NCBI RefSeq assembly: GCF_000764305.2
Contig: NW_025934863.1
Span: forward strand, 273,397 to 337,396
Length of the DNA: 64,000 bases
Origin: Hyalella azteca
Taxonomy: Eukaryota; Arthropoda; Malacostraca; Amphipoda; Hyalellidae
Reading direction: 5' to 3'
Under the pieces are notes generated by a model that did not search any database, was not told where the DNA came from, and saw nothing but the letters and a program-made list of their open reading frames with translations. This document shows, piece after piece, positions 26,595 through 38,180 of this stretch. The translations under genes were made by a program, and so were the position numbers. How positions within the stretch are numbered: position 1 is the stretch's first letter; each line of letters begins with the position of its first letter.

Positions 26595-28019
26595 TGATCC
26601 GCTAAATGAGTCTAAACCTGACTACGTTTTGCGAGTCTAGCAGCTCAGATATCAAAGCCTTACAGTCACTGCAGCGAATTCACAGTCACCGCCTGAAGCC
26701 TAGCGGCATTTATTGGCACAATAAGAGGAAGCCGTCGCGTCCTGCTCGCTGTCGCTTCAATTTTCTCCTCACTAAACAATCAAATATTCAACAATTAAAT
26801 TTTCGAGAGCGAGGAGTCGAATTTAACAACTGCATTCGCTCGCGGCTACATGAGAATTGTTCTAACATTTGCTGAATAACGATTCAAATAATTTATCATT
26901 ATACTAAATTAAATCATTTTTAATTTGGCTAGATAGATATTCTCTTAGATATTTAAAGAGCTGTGCGTGCCATTACAGCTTAAAAATAAGAGTGAACATG
27001 GCAAAAAATTATACTTATATGATGAGTAATGATTTCTGCGATCAATAATTATTGTCATGTAATTATTGAGGAAACTAATTGAATGTCTACAATGCTGCGG
27101 TAATTCGGTGGTTTGTACGGGAATCTTATATAACGAAAATTTTGCCAAGCAAGTCGAATAAGAAATCAAGATAAAGAATTTATCAATATGATACAGAAAA
27201 TTGTAAATTTTTAACACTAAAATCTGGCTGAACTGGCGAAATAATTCGGAGTCCAAATAATTCCAATCCGGTTCACATAAGAAATGAAGAAAATTCTTAT
27301 TCCCACAAATTTTTAAACATAAAAAAATTGTGAAATTCATAAGGAGAAGACACTAAACTACATTAAATTCATCGCCGAATTTAGCCTGTGTTGGGTGAAG
27401 ACATGCAAATGACTGCACGCCGAAGGCGCAATGCTATGATTTTTTCATTCGACTCGTGAGGACGCATTTCAATGCAGGCATCGACGTACAAATAGACTCC
27501 AAGAATTAAAGATTTTCTCGAGGATTGATTCTGGCAATTAAATAGGCTTCTGAAGTCTATAATCGCACTATATAATCCATGACACAATTCTATTTATTGG
27601 AAGAGTCGCACGAAATAGACCTTAGAATGTTTATGCTAAAGTTTAATAATAAATTTGATTGATTATTAATAAATAATAAATCTGCAATAATCGAAATAAA
27701 ATCTGCAATAATCGAAAATATTATTGTTAATATCATTATCTTCATGGAAACCAGTATTTATTTTGCTCAGTTTATGTGCTTCAATAAGTCGCATCCGCGA
27801 GAAAGAAATGAACGCTTGAACAGTATAATCAATGTACAATAAACAGAAGTAAATTTTAATGAACAAGTACAAGATAGGTGTGATATTTGACAATAAAATA
27901 GACTATACCAGAGAAGATCGGAAGATCGACCCACTTGATATGAATATTGACTTACTAATATCTGATATCCTATAGATCGTTTACACGCGAACATCTGAGA
28001 TTCCATAGATTATTTATTA
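26595..28019. other. Noncoding, nothing recognised
   Basis: The longest frame (27340-26945, minus, 131 codons) has low-complexity composition and no motif I recognise. Confidence 0.5.
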
Positions 28020-28450
28020 ATAAGCAACAACAGAAATTTTATGGACTATCAACAAGCAACCATCTGAAATTAAAAAATTATTTATTAACTAGTAAAATAA
28101 TGGAAATTCTACAGATTGTTTATTAACATGCAAACAACTTAAATTCTATAGATTATTGACAAGCAAACAACCGATATTCCAATTATTATTAATATGAAGC
28201 ATCTCAATTCTATAATCGAACAACTGGTATTCTATATATTAGTAACAAGCAAACAACTGAAATTTTACAGATTATTAACCAGCAAACATCTGAAATATTA
28301 TAAATTATTTGCAAGCAAACATCTGAAACTTTGTAGATAATTAGCCAGCAGACAACTGAAATTTTATAGATTATTAACCAACGACTGTAACTTTATGAAT
28401 TATTAACGAGCAAACAACTGAAACTTTATAGATTATTGACAATCAAATAT
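28020..28450. repeat. Degenerate ~35-bp tandem array
   Basis: The phrase AGCAAACAACTGAAATTTTA followed by TAGATTATTAACC recurs about ten times with substitutions (e.g. 28131, 28246, 28410). Confidence 0.8.
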
Positions 28451-30399
28451 ATGGTGAGCGCAGAGACCATCATCACATCACACGTGCAAATTCTCGTGTC
28501 GTCCGAGCGCAGAAGTTGCGTACAAAAAAAGCGATGTTGAAGTGAACTGCAATGAACTAAAAGTGCGACGGGAGCCCGAACCTAAACGAAATTCACATAA
28601 CAAGTTGTAATTCAAAGCCACATGAGTTATCCATTAATACAACATTCACATTGAAAATACAGTGAACATTTAAATATATTTACATTGAACATGCATTTAC
28701 CTACAACATTTACATTTAGAATAAACATTTTAGTAGCGTGCAAAAACAGAGATAAGAACTATATATGATGAAATAGGTAGAGCCGTTGCAACGAACACTA
28801 TCATTACTGCAGGCGCATAATGCAGCTTTTTTACCCAGACCTCCAAGCCATCTGTCACATCGCCTCTAATCTAATCACGCCACGTAAAAGGCATCGGTCG
28901 GCACCGCAATGCGAAAACCACGCGAATTTTTTGCCAGCTCTCGAGTTACTCAAATGAATTAAGAGCGACCGTAAAAAGCGCGCAGGTGTCAAACGCAAGA
29001 GACAGCCCATTATAGGCCTGGCACTCTGTCGTAAAATCCTATCCCCCTAACACGGGAGGAGAGAATCCATGTCATTTCAATGCTTTTTTCGGGGGGAATG
29101 CTATGTTTGTTGAGATGGGCCTTCGATTTGTTGTCACTGGACTATGCAGAGATGCTGTTGGTTGGCTATTATATTTCTGTTAGCCTTCAATCTTTATGCA
29201 AGGAATAAAAATGTTTGCGATTGATTTTTGAGTTTTAATTACAAATTCCATATTTCTGTAAGAACAAAAAATATATTATACGATTATAAATTAAAGCAGT
29301 CAAATTTTGCCGAATTACACAAAAAAGCGGAATTTTTTTCCTTCACATTGAAGTCAATTAATAATCGCTATTAATAAATCAGTTATATTCCTATTCGACA
29401 TATATAAATCATTACATGTAAGCACAAGTGGTAAAAATAAAGCCAATATTAGATAAATCGTAAATCTTATTACTTTTTACATTACTAGCCACGTAATATG
29501 GTCAGGACCGGCAGCCATGCCAGAAACTCTTTATGAACAATAAATGTTCTTTCCAGCTACGGCGCATCGCATCCGCAGATTTGTGATATTTCACATCGGA
29601 AGTCGGTCGTTTATCGATGAAAATTGCAGGGCAACGGTCGGTTGCCGGCCATAACGCTACCACGTGACGTAATCAATGAGGCGAGCTCTGATTGGTCACT
29701 TTATTGCAAGTGTTTTCTCAGGCAGCTCACCGTGAACAACGTTCGGTTCTTCTTACGAATTTACGAAGCTCATGTGGCGATATGAGAGTGGAAAACTCGA
29801 GCCAGCCTTGGTTACCTTCATGAGATATGTGGCTTGTGGGTAAAAATATGGAGGCAGTATAATGTGTTTTTTTTATGACGGAAATTAAAAACGAAATTTA
29901 CCTCGAAATCACGAACTTGAAAACTAAAAACTGCGACCCAATCTAGTGCTCAAATGCGAGGTTTCTCAGCTACTATTTAAATATCAACCTAATTCATCTG
30001 CAAAATATAAGCAATAAATTTTCACGTAATTACTCTCTCTTCAGTTTTGTGTTCGAGCTTAAAAATATTCCTTGACTCCCTTCACCATGATTTAATCGCG
30101 ACAAAACAGACGAGACCAAAATCATACTAATTTTCCAGACACAAATTGGAATCCCGGCAGGCCTGCATTAAAAAGTTCACGCTTTTATTCCTCCCGCGAG
30201 CACATTTTTCCTAAAAAAAACACAGCTCCCTGGCGTCATGAATAAAAAGCTATCGGACGCGGGTGCAGAGCGCAGCCAAGTCCATCATCTCCAGCAAAGA
30301 GAAAATGACCCAATATTTTCGTGAATAAATAAACGTCTATGGGAATTTACCTCCGCAACAGGTAATGTAATTGCATTATAATATTGAGGAGATATGGAC
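28451..30399. other. Noncoding with two GC-richer islands (28780-29060 and 29500-29760)
   Basis: No exon was recognised. The islands are much less AT-rich than their flanks; the second is listed as a candidate regulatory element. Confidence 0.4.
29500..29760. promoter_or_regulatory. Candidate regulatory element with E-box/CRE and CCAAT motifs
   Basis: CCACGTGACGTAATC near 29658 overlaps a CACGTG E-box with a CRE-like TGACGTAA, followed by GATTGG (reverse CCAAT) near 29690. A repeated TCGGTCG occurs around 29603 and 29635. The role is inferred from motifs only. Confidence 0.3.
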
Positions 30400-30515
30400 A
30401 TATGTGACTCTATATATTATATATTATAATGTATAATTATAATATATAATGTAATATATAATAATTTGGGACTGAAGAACATTGAGTCCCAAATATTATA
30501 TTATAAAATCAAAGG
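30400..30515. repeat. AT-rich tract and 21-bp hairpin
   Basis: After a TATA-type tract, ATAATTTGGGACT pairs with AGTCCCAAATATTAT across an 11-base spacer (GAAGAACATTG), and the arms extend into flanking TATAATA. A foldback element or chance hairpin. Confidence 0.75.
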
Positions 30516-31799
30516 AGATGAAAATTACACTTATAATCAGAACGCAGCGCAAAGAGAGAAGTGACCCAGAATGATAGAAAGTAAGAGTCCATATAAATAA
30601 AAATTTTTATTAATATAATTCGAGCCCATAATATTTCCAAAGCCAGTAATGACCGGACATGTAAACATGACCTCATGACCAATAACAACCGTACCCAGAA
30701 ATATAGAAATTTATCCTGAACTAGAAATGACTTAGGCCAGAATGAGAGAAATGGCCCAGAAATGCCATAAATATATAGCCGTCAGGTGTAACTGTTATAG
30801 GTCGTTGCATTATTCTAATGAGGTGAAGATGTGGAAGAATTGGACACAGATTGAGAGTTAGTAAAGACAGGACTAAATTTACCGTGAATAATGGAAAATC
30901 CTATAAGAAGTTAGGAGACATTTTTTATTGTAGCGTAAGTAATAGTAAAAAATCACTGGCAGGAATGTTTTATGGCGGAAAACTGCCAACACAAACAAAA
31001 CGAAGGAAAAGGAAAACTTGTACACATGATTCATAGGTTATAACTTTATGACAGCTATCATTTAATGCGGCATGATTTAGATGTAAGGGCCTTTAGAGTA
31101 CTTTTAAAAACTTCTTCGACGAAATATTTTCTTACATATTTATTTGTAACATTTCTTAAGAATGGTAACGGTGGAGAAATTTTTCGTCGGAGTTTAGAAG
31201 CTGTAATTTGATGAAATCCACAAGAATTTTTTGATCATAAAGAAAGAATTGAACTCATACGCGAGCGTAACAATAAACAACTGCAGAGGCTGTAAATCGA
31301 AACGTTATCTGCCTTTATTTTATTGCTAACATCTATCCTAGCATTTATCCCTCATCTACCAGTTGTACTCCAATTTATTTCTAGCGTCTATACCATCAGT
31401 TGTACTTCAGTTTGTTTGTAACGTCGATACTCGTTTTAAATCATTTCATTTCTAACGTCTATACCAACATTTATTCTTCCTTTACTACACAATCGTGCTT
31501 TCATTATGTCATCTATTCTTCGAATTATTAAACGATTCAAACTATATTGTTCTTTGTTAGTTACGAACAGTATTATTTTCGATGCCGATTTTTCTTAACC
31601 CTTCAACACATACATTTATGTGTATGTGTGGAACACTTATGTTCTCTATTTCATCGCTGAAGTACAAGCACTTATGTTCTCTATGTCATCATCGAAAACA
31701 ATGTAAACATGGCGTCCGAAAATGTCGCACATTTCATGAGGTAGTTTGCTTGTGTGTGCGGAGCGTGCACGCCATCCGTCAGTGGCACCATTAGGCGGA
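30516..31799. other. Noncoding, nothing recognised
   Basis: Decayed repetition of TAACGTCTATACCAGCATTT-like phrases at 31320-31480. No exon. Confidence 0.45.
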
Positions 31800-31975
31800 C
31801 TGCCTCGGCCCTCCGCAAGACAAACATTACAAACATATTATTTATGACAAATATTACAAACATATTATGACAAATATTACAAACAGACTATACATTACAA
31901 ACATGTTATGATACAAAAACATGTTATTACAAAAATTACAAGAATATTGCAAATTACAGACATTGCAAACATAAA
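31800..31975. repeat. Repeats of ATTACAAACATATTATGACA
   Basis: About seven imperfect copies of ACAAATATTACAAACATATT, shortening and decaying to the right. Confidence 0.8.
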
Positions 31976-32449
31976 TAGATGAATACTCGAACATCGAAAA
32001 CTTGTATATTACATTCTTGTTCTACACTGTAAACATATTCCATATAATAAACATCTTAAATACCATTGAGTAAGCAACTAACAGCCAGCACTCCAACACA
32101 ATGCTTCCGTACAAATATGAAACGCGTTCAATAATAACAGAAAATGAAACAATTCAAACACATGTTGAATTATCAGAAGAAATATCAACAAAGTTCGAGA
32201 AAGCACTAAAGCAAAAATACGTTGTCTACCTTGAAATCAATTGAAATTGAGACTCCATAGAGAGACGTACATCGATATACACACTTTCCCTTAATAGCTT
32301 TAAAAATTAAACCGACGACATAAGACCAAAGATAAACACGAAGTGAGAAAAGTCCAGTCGAGCCTCCATAGCGTCGACGAGCAAAGACGAGGAGAGCAGT
32401 GGACTTGATGCCTCTGGGTGAGCAGGCAAGTCCCTTGACGGCAAGCAGA

Positions 32450-32572
32450 TGACCCACCAGTCCCCGCCAAGAACTTTAGACCCACCAGTCCCCACCAAGA
32501 ACCTTTGACCCCCAGTCCCCGCCAAGAACTTCAGACCCCCCAGTCCCCGCCAAGAACCTTTGACCCAGCACA
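32450..32572. repeat. ~29-bp C-rich tandem repeat, four copies
   Basis: CCAGTCCCCGCCAAGAAC followed by TTTAGACCCA or CTTTGACCCC repeats four times. Confidence 0.9.
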
Positions 32573-32936
32573 GTCATCAGGGCCTAGCAGCCGAAGTCAG
32601 GGCGCGACAGTTACAAATGTTGGCGCCGGGAGTCATTCAATAATGGCAGTGGTCAGCGGAGGACTTCCTTCACGGGAGGATGTTATCGTGTTCTGCTTCC
32701 TGAAGCTTCCTAAAGATTAATAGAAAAGACGGAGGCCAAAGACCCGGCACACGTAAGTGCCATTGTACGGGCGCCAGATCAAGCTTCGTCACCCTATTGA
32801 TTGAGCCACTGATGGACGACGATGCACATCATAAACAAACGCGCGCTCTCTTTGTCCTCAGCATCGATGATCCTAAGACGAGCATCGCATGTGAGCAATG
32901 GGCATGTGATGTGGTCTGCATGTGGTGATGGTCTGA

Positions 32937-33088
32937 CTTGTCGATGTAGGTGGTCGGGTAGACGTGTTGATGTAGGTGGTCGGGTAGACGTGTTGATGTC
33001 AGTGGTCGGGTAGACGTGTCGATGTAGGTGGTCGGGTTGACGTGTTGATGTAGGTGGTCGGGTAGACGTGTCGATGTAGGTGGTCGGG
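32937..33088. repeat. 26-bp minisatellite, left block
   Basis: GTAGACGTGTTGATGTAGGT plus GGTCGG repeats with a 26-bp period (e.g. 32951, 32977) in ~6 copies. It ends abruptly at the adapter remnant. Confidence 0.93.
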
Positions 33089-33089
33089 T

Positions 33090-33103
33090 TGTATAAGAGA
33101 CAG
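33090..33103. other. Partial Tn5 mosaic end inside a minisatellite
   Basis: TGTATAAGAGACAG, the inner 14 bases of the 19-bp mosaic end, lies exactly at the switch from the 26-bp array to the 24-bp array. It is probably leftover adapter marking an artificial join. Confidence 0.85.
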
Positions 33104-33405
33104 GCGTCGTGCTGCGGTCAATATTCAGCGTCGTGCTACGGGTAATATTCAGCGTCGTGCTGCGGGTAATATTCAGCGTCGTGCTGCAGGGCAATATTCA
33201 GCGTCATGCTGCGGGTAATATTCAGCGTCGTGCTACGGGTTATATTCAGCGTCGTGCTGCATGTAATATTCAGCGTCGTGCTACGGGTAATACTCAGCGT
33301 CGTGCTGCAGGTAATATTCAGCGTCGTGCTGCGGGTAATTATCAGCGTCGGGCTGCGGGTAATATTCAGCGTCATGCTGCGGGTAATATTCAGCGTCGTG
33401 CTGCA
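33104..33405. repeat. 24-bp minisatellite, diverged second locus (~12.5 units)
   Basis: Same unit as 11859-12602 (AATATTCAGCGTCGTGCTGC), but units differ (GCTACGGGTTATATT, GGCTGCGGG, GCAGGGCAATATT) and there is at least one indel. It is flanked on both sides by the 26-bp array. Confidence 0.95.
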
Positions 33406-33406
33406 G

Positions 33407-33592
33407 GGAGGTAGACGTGTTGATGTCGGTGGTCGGGTAGACGTGTTGATGTAGGTGGTCGGGTAGACGTGTCGATGTAGGTGGTCGGGTAGACGTGTTG
33501 ATGTAGGTGGTCGGGTAGACGTGTTGATGTCAGTGGTGGGGTAGACGTGCCGATGTAAGTGGTCGGGTAGACGTGTCGATGTAGGTGGTAAG
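33407..33592. repeat. 26-bp minisatellite, right block
   Basis: The same GTAGACGTGTTGATG-type unit as the left block, ~7 copies, ending near 33592. Confidence 0.93.
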
Positions 33593-34334
33593 GACATCTG
33601 ATCGCGAAAATAATTCGATGTAAATTTAGTGCGGCGAATGCATTTAGTGTGGTTAATTTTCATTTAGTTTGGTAAATTTATTGAAGATCCCAAATGGGGA
33701 AAATGTGTTGCCGTTCCCAAATGGTGTATATGTATAGCAGCTCGCTCCCACATTGAATGGATGTACAGCAGCTCCCAGATGGGAAGCTGTTGTCTCCAAA
33801 AATTTGCAAACTTTTCACTAATCAAAACTCGCGACCACACACAAGTCAGCGCAGACGCCCAATACTCATCATTCGTTCACATGTTAATATAGCTCATTCT
33901 GCTATTCTATAACGTGGAATATTCTCGAAATTTGAAGATGTTATCATTTTAATTGAGGTAATGGCATTATAAGAATTACAAAACCGTACTTCGTTCGGAC
34001 TAAATTGTTTAGTATTTTTAATCTACAGCTATATGATAAAGATATACAGAAATTCTGGCAATCCTGCGTATGTTAATATCTTTTAAAAGTAATAATTTTG
34101 GATAAGTGCACTAGAAATGTATGGTACGGGTTTTGTGTCGTCGAAGCTGGCAAGCAGTTCAATCCATAGTATAATTATATTTAAATAGATAAAGCTTGTA
34201 GTTAACGAAAGATAACCCGTTGGAAGAAATCGGATTCGTAATAAAATATTCATATACGATAGGAAGACAATTTTCTCATGCGATATGACGAGCGAAGAAT
34301 ACTGCATATTACATGCACTTCCAGTCAGTATAAT
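33593..34334. other. Noncoding, nothing recognised
   Basis: Decayed repetition of CCCAAATGGGGAAAATGTGT / CCCAAATGGTGTATATGTAT / CCCAGATGGG at 33690-33795. No exon. Confidence 0.45.
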
Positions 34335-34698
34335 GATAAGCCGCCCGTTTGAATCATTTATAGAGGCAAGTATCATTTAACACACGGCTTACGGTCCAGG
34401 GTAATGTATTTGCCGGCTATTCGCTGATAAGCCGCCCGTTTGAATCATTTATAGAGGCAAGTATCATTTAACACGCGGCTTACGGTCCAAGGTAGTATAT
34501 TTGTCGGCTATTCGATGATAAGCCGCTCGCTTGAATCTTTCCCAGAATGCAGGTATAATTCACACACGGTCCAAGAAAACGGGATGACGACTCTTTTCGG
34601 CCGTTCAATGATAATAAAGCCACCCGTTTGAATCATTTTTAGAGCTCAGTTATCATTTAAAGCACACACCTCGTACAGCCCAAGGTATGGGGCGGTCA
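34335..34698. repeat. 91-bp tandem repeat, four units
   Basis: GATAAGCCGCCCGTTTGAAT starts at 34335, 34426 and 34517, and a variant starts at 34608, exactly 91 bp apart. Within a unit, TAAGCCGC pairs with GCGGCTTA, so each unit can form a long-loop stem. Confidence 0.92.
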
Positions 34699-36792
34699 AC
34701 AATGGAGTCAAGACGAAGCAGTTATTTCATCGATAACCGCTACCTGCACAACGCCAGGTAAACATGACCTCTTCCATCACACATGTATAACGACCCTCGG
34801 CTGTTTGCCAGGACTCAAGTTGGAAATTATACACATAATTATAGCCTTGCTACTTAGCATTTACGCTCTTTGATCGCTATGGCGTCAAGCGTGCGCGTAT
34901 ATGGCAGCATAACAGGGATGAGTGCGCAAGCGCATACAATCCAATGAAATAAGGGTAATTGTATGTACGATGTAATTTCATTAGACGTGTGCTGATTCTT
35001 TATCAAGTATTGATTTCCGAATTATATTGCAGAATTGAACGCCATTTAAGAGATAAGCAAACGCAGAGTCTGGAACGAGCTGATAAACCAGCGAGTTGAT
35101 TGCGGACAGAACATCAATAATTCATCGTCACAGATAGATTGGTAGCTTTATCAAAGTGGTCAATAAATATATTCAAGCGGGAACGCGCTGATCTTGAATA
35201 AGTCATAGCATAACTAATTAAACTTAAGAAACATGGAATATGAGGCAGTTTTGAATATCAACTTAATATGCATTCCACCCAAATATGTATGTGCAATAAG
35301 TTAAGATCATACTAAATTTAACACAAGTTTGAATTATATCAAAGCTGCAATTAAGATAATTGGATATTTTTCAATGAGAAAGAGGAAATGAAAATGAGCC
35401 CCTGCAAATACTTTTTACTTCAATTATATAAAATGAAACAATTTCTTACCGCGTAGATCAAACACAATTGTATACCGTATTTAAACTTGAATTTGAGAAA
35501 AAAATCCCCAGAAAAAAACTATTATACATGAAATTCTAGAGATATTGCAATGAAAGCCAGCAGGCGCTGTCACTCACCATGAGTGACTTTTTTTGTGACA
35601 TGTTGCAACCAAAAGAAACCATTAATAAATACGCCTATGAACCTAACTGTTACACTCAGTTCTTAGGCCCCAGTAATGCTATTTTTTCAGCCGCATTTAA
35701 TGCTATCTAATTTGCCACACAAATTTTTTCGGAATATTTCTCACCATTTTTTCTAACACAAAAACTAATTTTATGGTAGTACCAGTAACAAAATTTATCT
35801 ATCACATGTAACACCACTGAAGTAAATTAAAATATGTTGTGACCCCTCCAACCAATGACAGGAGATATGAGCTGCATTCTGCACATAAAAACCATTCCTT
35901 TAGCTGCAGCAAAACAAGGAATTAGTTCCCATTAATGAAAATAGGAAGACCTGCATATTTAGTGATACTCAAAAGCTCAAAAATCAAAGCCCTGCACGTT
36001 AATTAATATCAGACCTGCACTTCATTTTTTTCTCCTGCAACGAAGCGAGTTTTTGTCGGTCTTCTAAGCTGACATAAAACACGTGCGACAGGAAAGGAAT
36101 CAGCAAAATTATCGATAAAATCTCAGAAATTGTGATGAATCGACAAAAATGTTGCAATAATAATGAACCCTAAATTAAAATGTGTCATGGATCAGCACCG
36201 AGGATTAAACGTACTTACCAGTGGTACAAAATAAATACGCTATATACACTGAAAAATTTCCAAACATAGAAGCACAAATTGAAAAAATCCGCAAATTGAA
36301 TAAATTATGAATACGATAAATATGATGACAGAAAAATTATTCCGTTAATATATATTTAGTTAATGTATAATATAATATAATACATATAGCGCTCGATTCT
36401 AACCAAATATTCCAATAGTTCAGGAACACAAACGAAATACAACACCCGGGTTGAGGAACACAAATTCAGTTAAAGCGATTCCCAGTCAATAGGTTGGCTT
36501 TACGCGCGGATGATTGCGAGACGTCCGGTGCTGCGGACAGACGAGGGCTGGACACGCGCTGGCTTCCAGGACTGGCTTGCATCTACAGTCTGGAATCCAG
36601 TTTAGGTTTGCACGTCACTGTCCAGTGCAGGACGCATCTAATTCGCCTCCAGACTCACCTGATTATACGATTCGGAATCCTACTTCGCCAGTTGTTATGC
36701 CTGCATTGTTATCTGATAATTGATTACAATGCAATGAAATGTCCTTTAATGGCATTTGGCTCGACCAAATCCAGGATAATAATTCATTCTCA
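34699..36792. other. Noncoding, nothing recognised
   Basis: GTCACTCACCATGAGTGAC at 35570-35588 is a small inverted repeat resembling, but not matching, the palindrome of the GACA/GACG elements. Confidence 0.45.
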
Positions 36793-36947
36793 TTTTTAGC
36801 GCATTTTCTCATTTATGGAAAAAATGCACTATTGTGCTCGCCATGTCCGTCTGTCTGTCTGTCCGTCTGTCCGTGACCTCAAGTTTTTGTCGCAAGAAAA
36901 TGCGCTCTCTGTCACTCACTGCAGTGAGTACTGAGTTATATTTTTTC
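36793..36947 (-). mobile_element. MITE-like element, GACA/GACG family, copy 2 (inverted)
   Basis: Reverse orientation of copy 1: TTTTTAGCGCATTTTCTCAT, GCTCGCCATGTCC, (GTCT/GTCC)n, AAGAAAATGCGC, then ACTCACTGCAGTGAGT and TATATTTTTTC. It is nearly identical to copy 1 outside the tetranucleotide tract. Confidence 0.9.
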
Positions 36948-37734
36948 CTTTAACCTCGAAAAAAATTAAACCCATTTCACGTCAACGAAATTAATTTGAT
37001 GAAGCATCTGGTGAAAAACACGCGCTTGTGAAATTTTACGAAAATAAATAATTTAAAATGAAAAATGAATAAATCCGATGCGTTATAGACAGAAGTTTGA
37101 GTATTCTTCATTAATATTGAAGAAATTAGACTTACAGCGAATAATACCTGAAGAACGATATTAATTAAATGATATGTGCATGTATAGAGTTCTAACATGT
37201 TTTTAATGAAATGTAAGACTAAGTGAAACAAAGTCGAATAAAAGAGCAAATTGTATTGGTAAGTGAAATAATTTTTACAAAAATATCTTTACTAGATTTG
37301 AATTCTCAAAACTAGATCTTCAAATCTTCAAAATCAAATCTCTTTACCAGATTCTCAAATTATTCCAAATGATTTTGACGCTTAGGAAATTACACACGTT
37401 CAAAACACAACATAAAGAAGCCCTGTCATCCATATTCCCTGGCGGGCTCGTAGAACAAAGTCTACGGAGACGCACCAAAAAATTTCAGTAACTCAAAAGA
37501 GAAGCAACGTAAATTCAAATACAAAGGAAGATATTTATTCCAATTCATGACCATATTCCACCTTTTGTTTCTTCAGTGAATATCAATTCAATAACCCGAA
37601 ATCTTCTGGAATAACGTTCCAGAAATATCACATCTGTGAAAAAGGAGAAATTCGAGGCTTCATTTTACTTATTCTGAAAAGTGACGTGACGACGTGATGA
37701 GGTGACGCGAATAACGTAAATAATTAATGTAATT
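36948..37734. other. Noncoding, nothing recognised
   Basis: AT-rich; local repetition of CTTCAAATC / ATTCTCAAA phrases at 37300-37360. Confidence 0.45.
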
Positions 37735-38180
37735 TAAAGACTATTAATTGAATGAACTAAATGTAATTTAAAGACTTGAATGCGCTTTAAAGACTTGAAT
37801 GTGATTTAAAGACTTGAATGTGATTTAAAGACTTGAATGTGATTTAAAGACTTGAATGTGATTTAAAGATATGAATAAAATTTAAAGACTCGTACGTAAT
37901 TTAGAGACCCACTCGTACGTACTTTAAAGAACTATTTTTTAAAGACTTCAGAGTAACAATAATACCTTAATGTGATTCGAAGTCCTGTAAGTAATTTAAA
38001 AACTTCTTATTGATTTGAAGACCTGTTTGTAATTTAAAGATTTATAAATACTATGAAGTCCTTGATTTAATTCAAGAACCTGCAAAGAATTGGAAGTTCC
38101 CTAAGTAATTTACAAACTCTTAAGTATTTCGAAGACCTGTAAGAAGTTAAAATGCTCGTAAGTAATTAAAATCACTAGAA
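37735..38180. repeat. 19-bp tandem array, homogeneous then decayed
   Basis: GACTTGAATGTGATTTAAA repeats almost exactly at 37775-37870 and then degrades to the right (GACTTCAGAG, GAAGACCTGTAAG) until about 38180. Confidence 0.88.

Noticed and set aside
26945..27340. 131-codon minus-strand frame
   Set aside because: Low-complexity, AT-driven composition and no family signature.
32829..33663. Open frames of 101-175 codons over the 24/26-bp composite array
   Set aside because: Translations are repetitive (NITRSTTL, TRPPTSTRLPDHLH) and arise from the arrays; part of the region is joined by adapter.
35565..35595. Possible fourth GACA/GACG element (GTCACTCACCATGAGTGAC)
   Set aside because: It lacks the central CTGCAG palindrome, the GCGCATTTTC repeats and the tetranucleotide tract.
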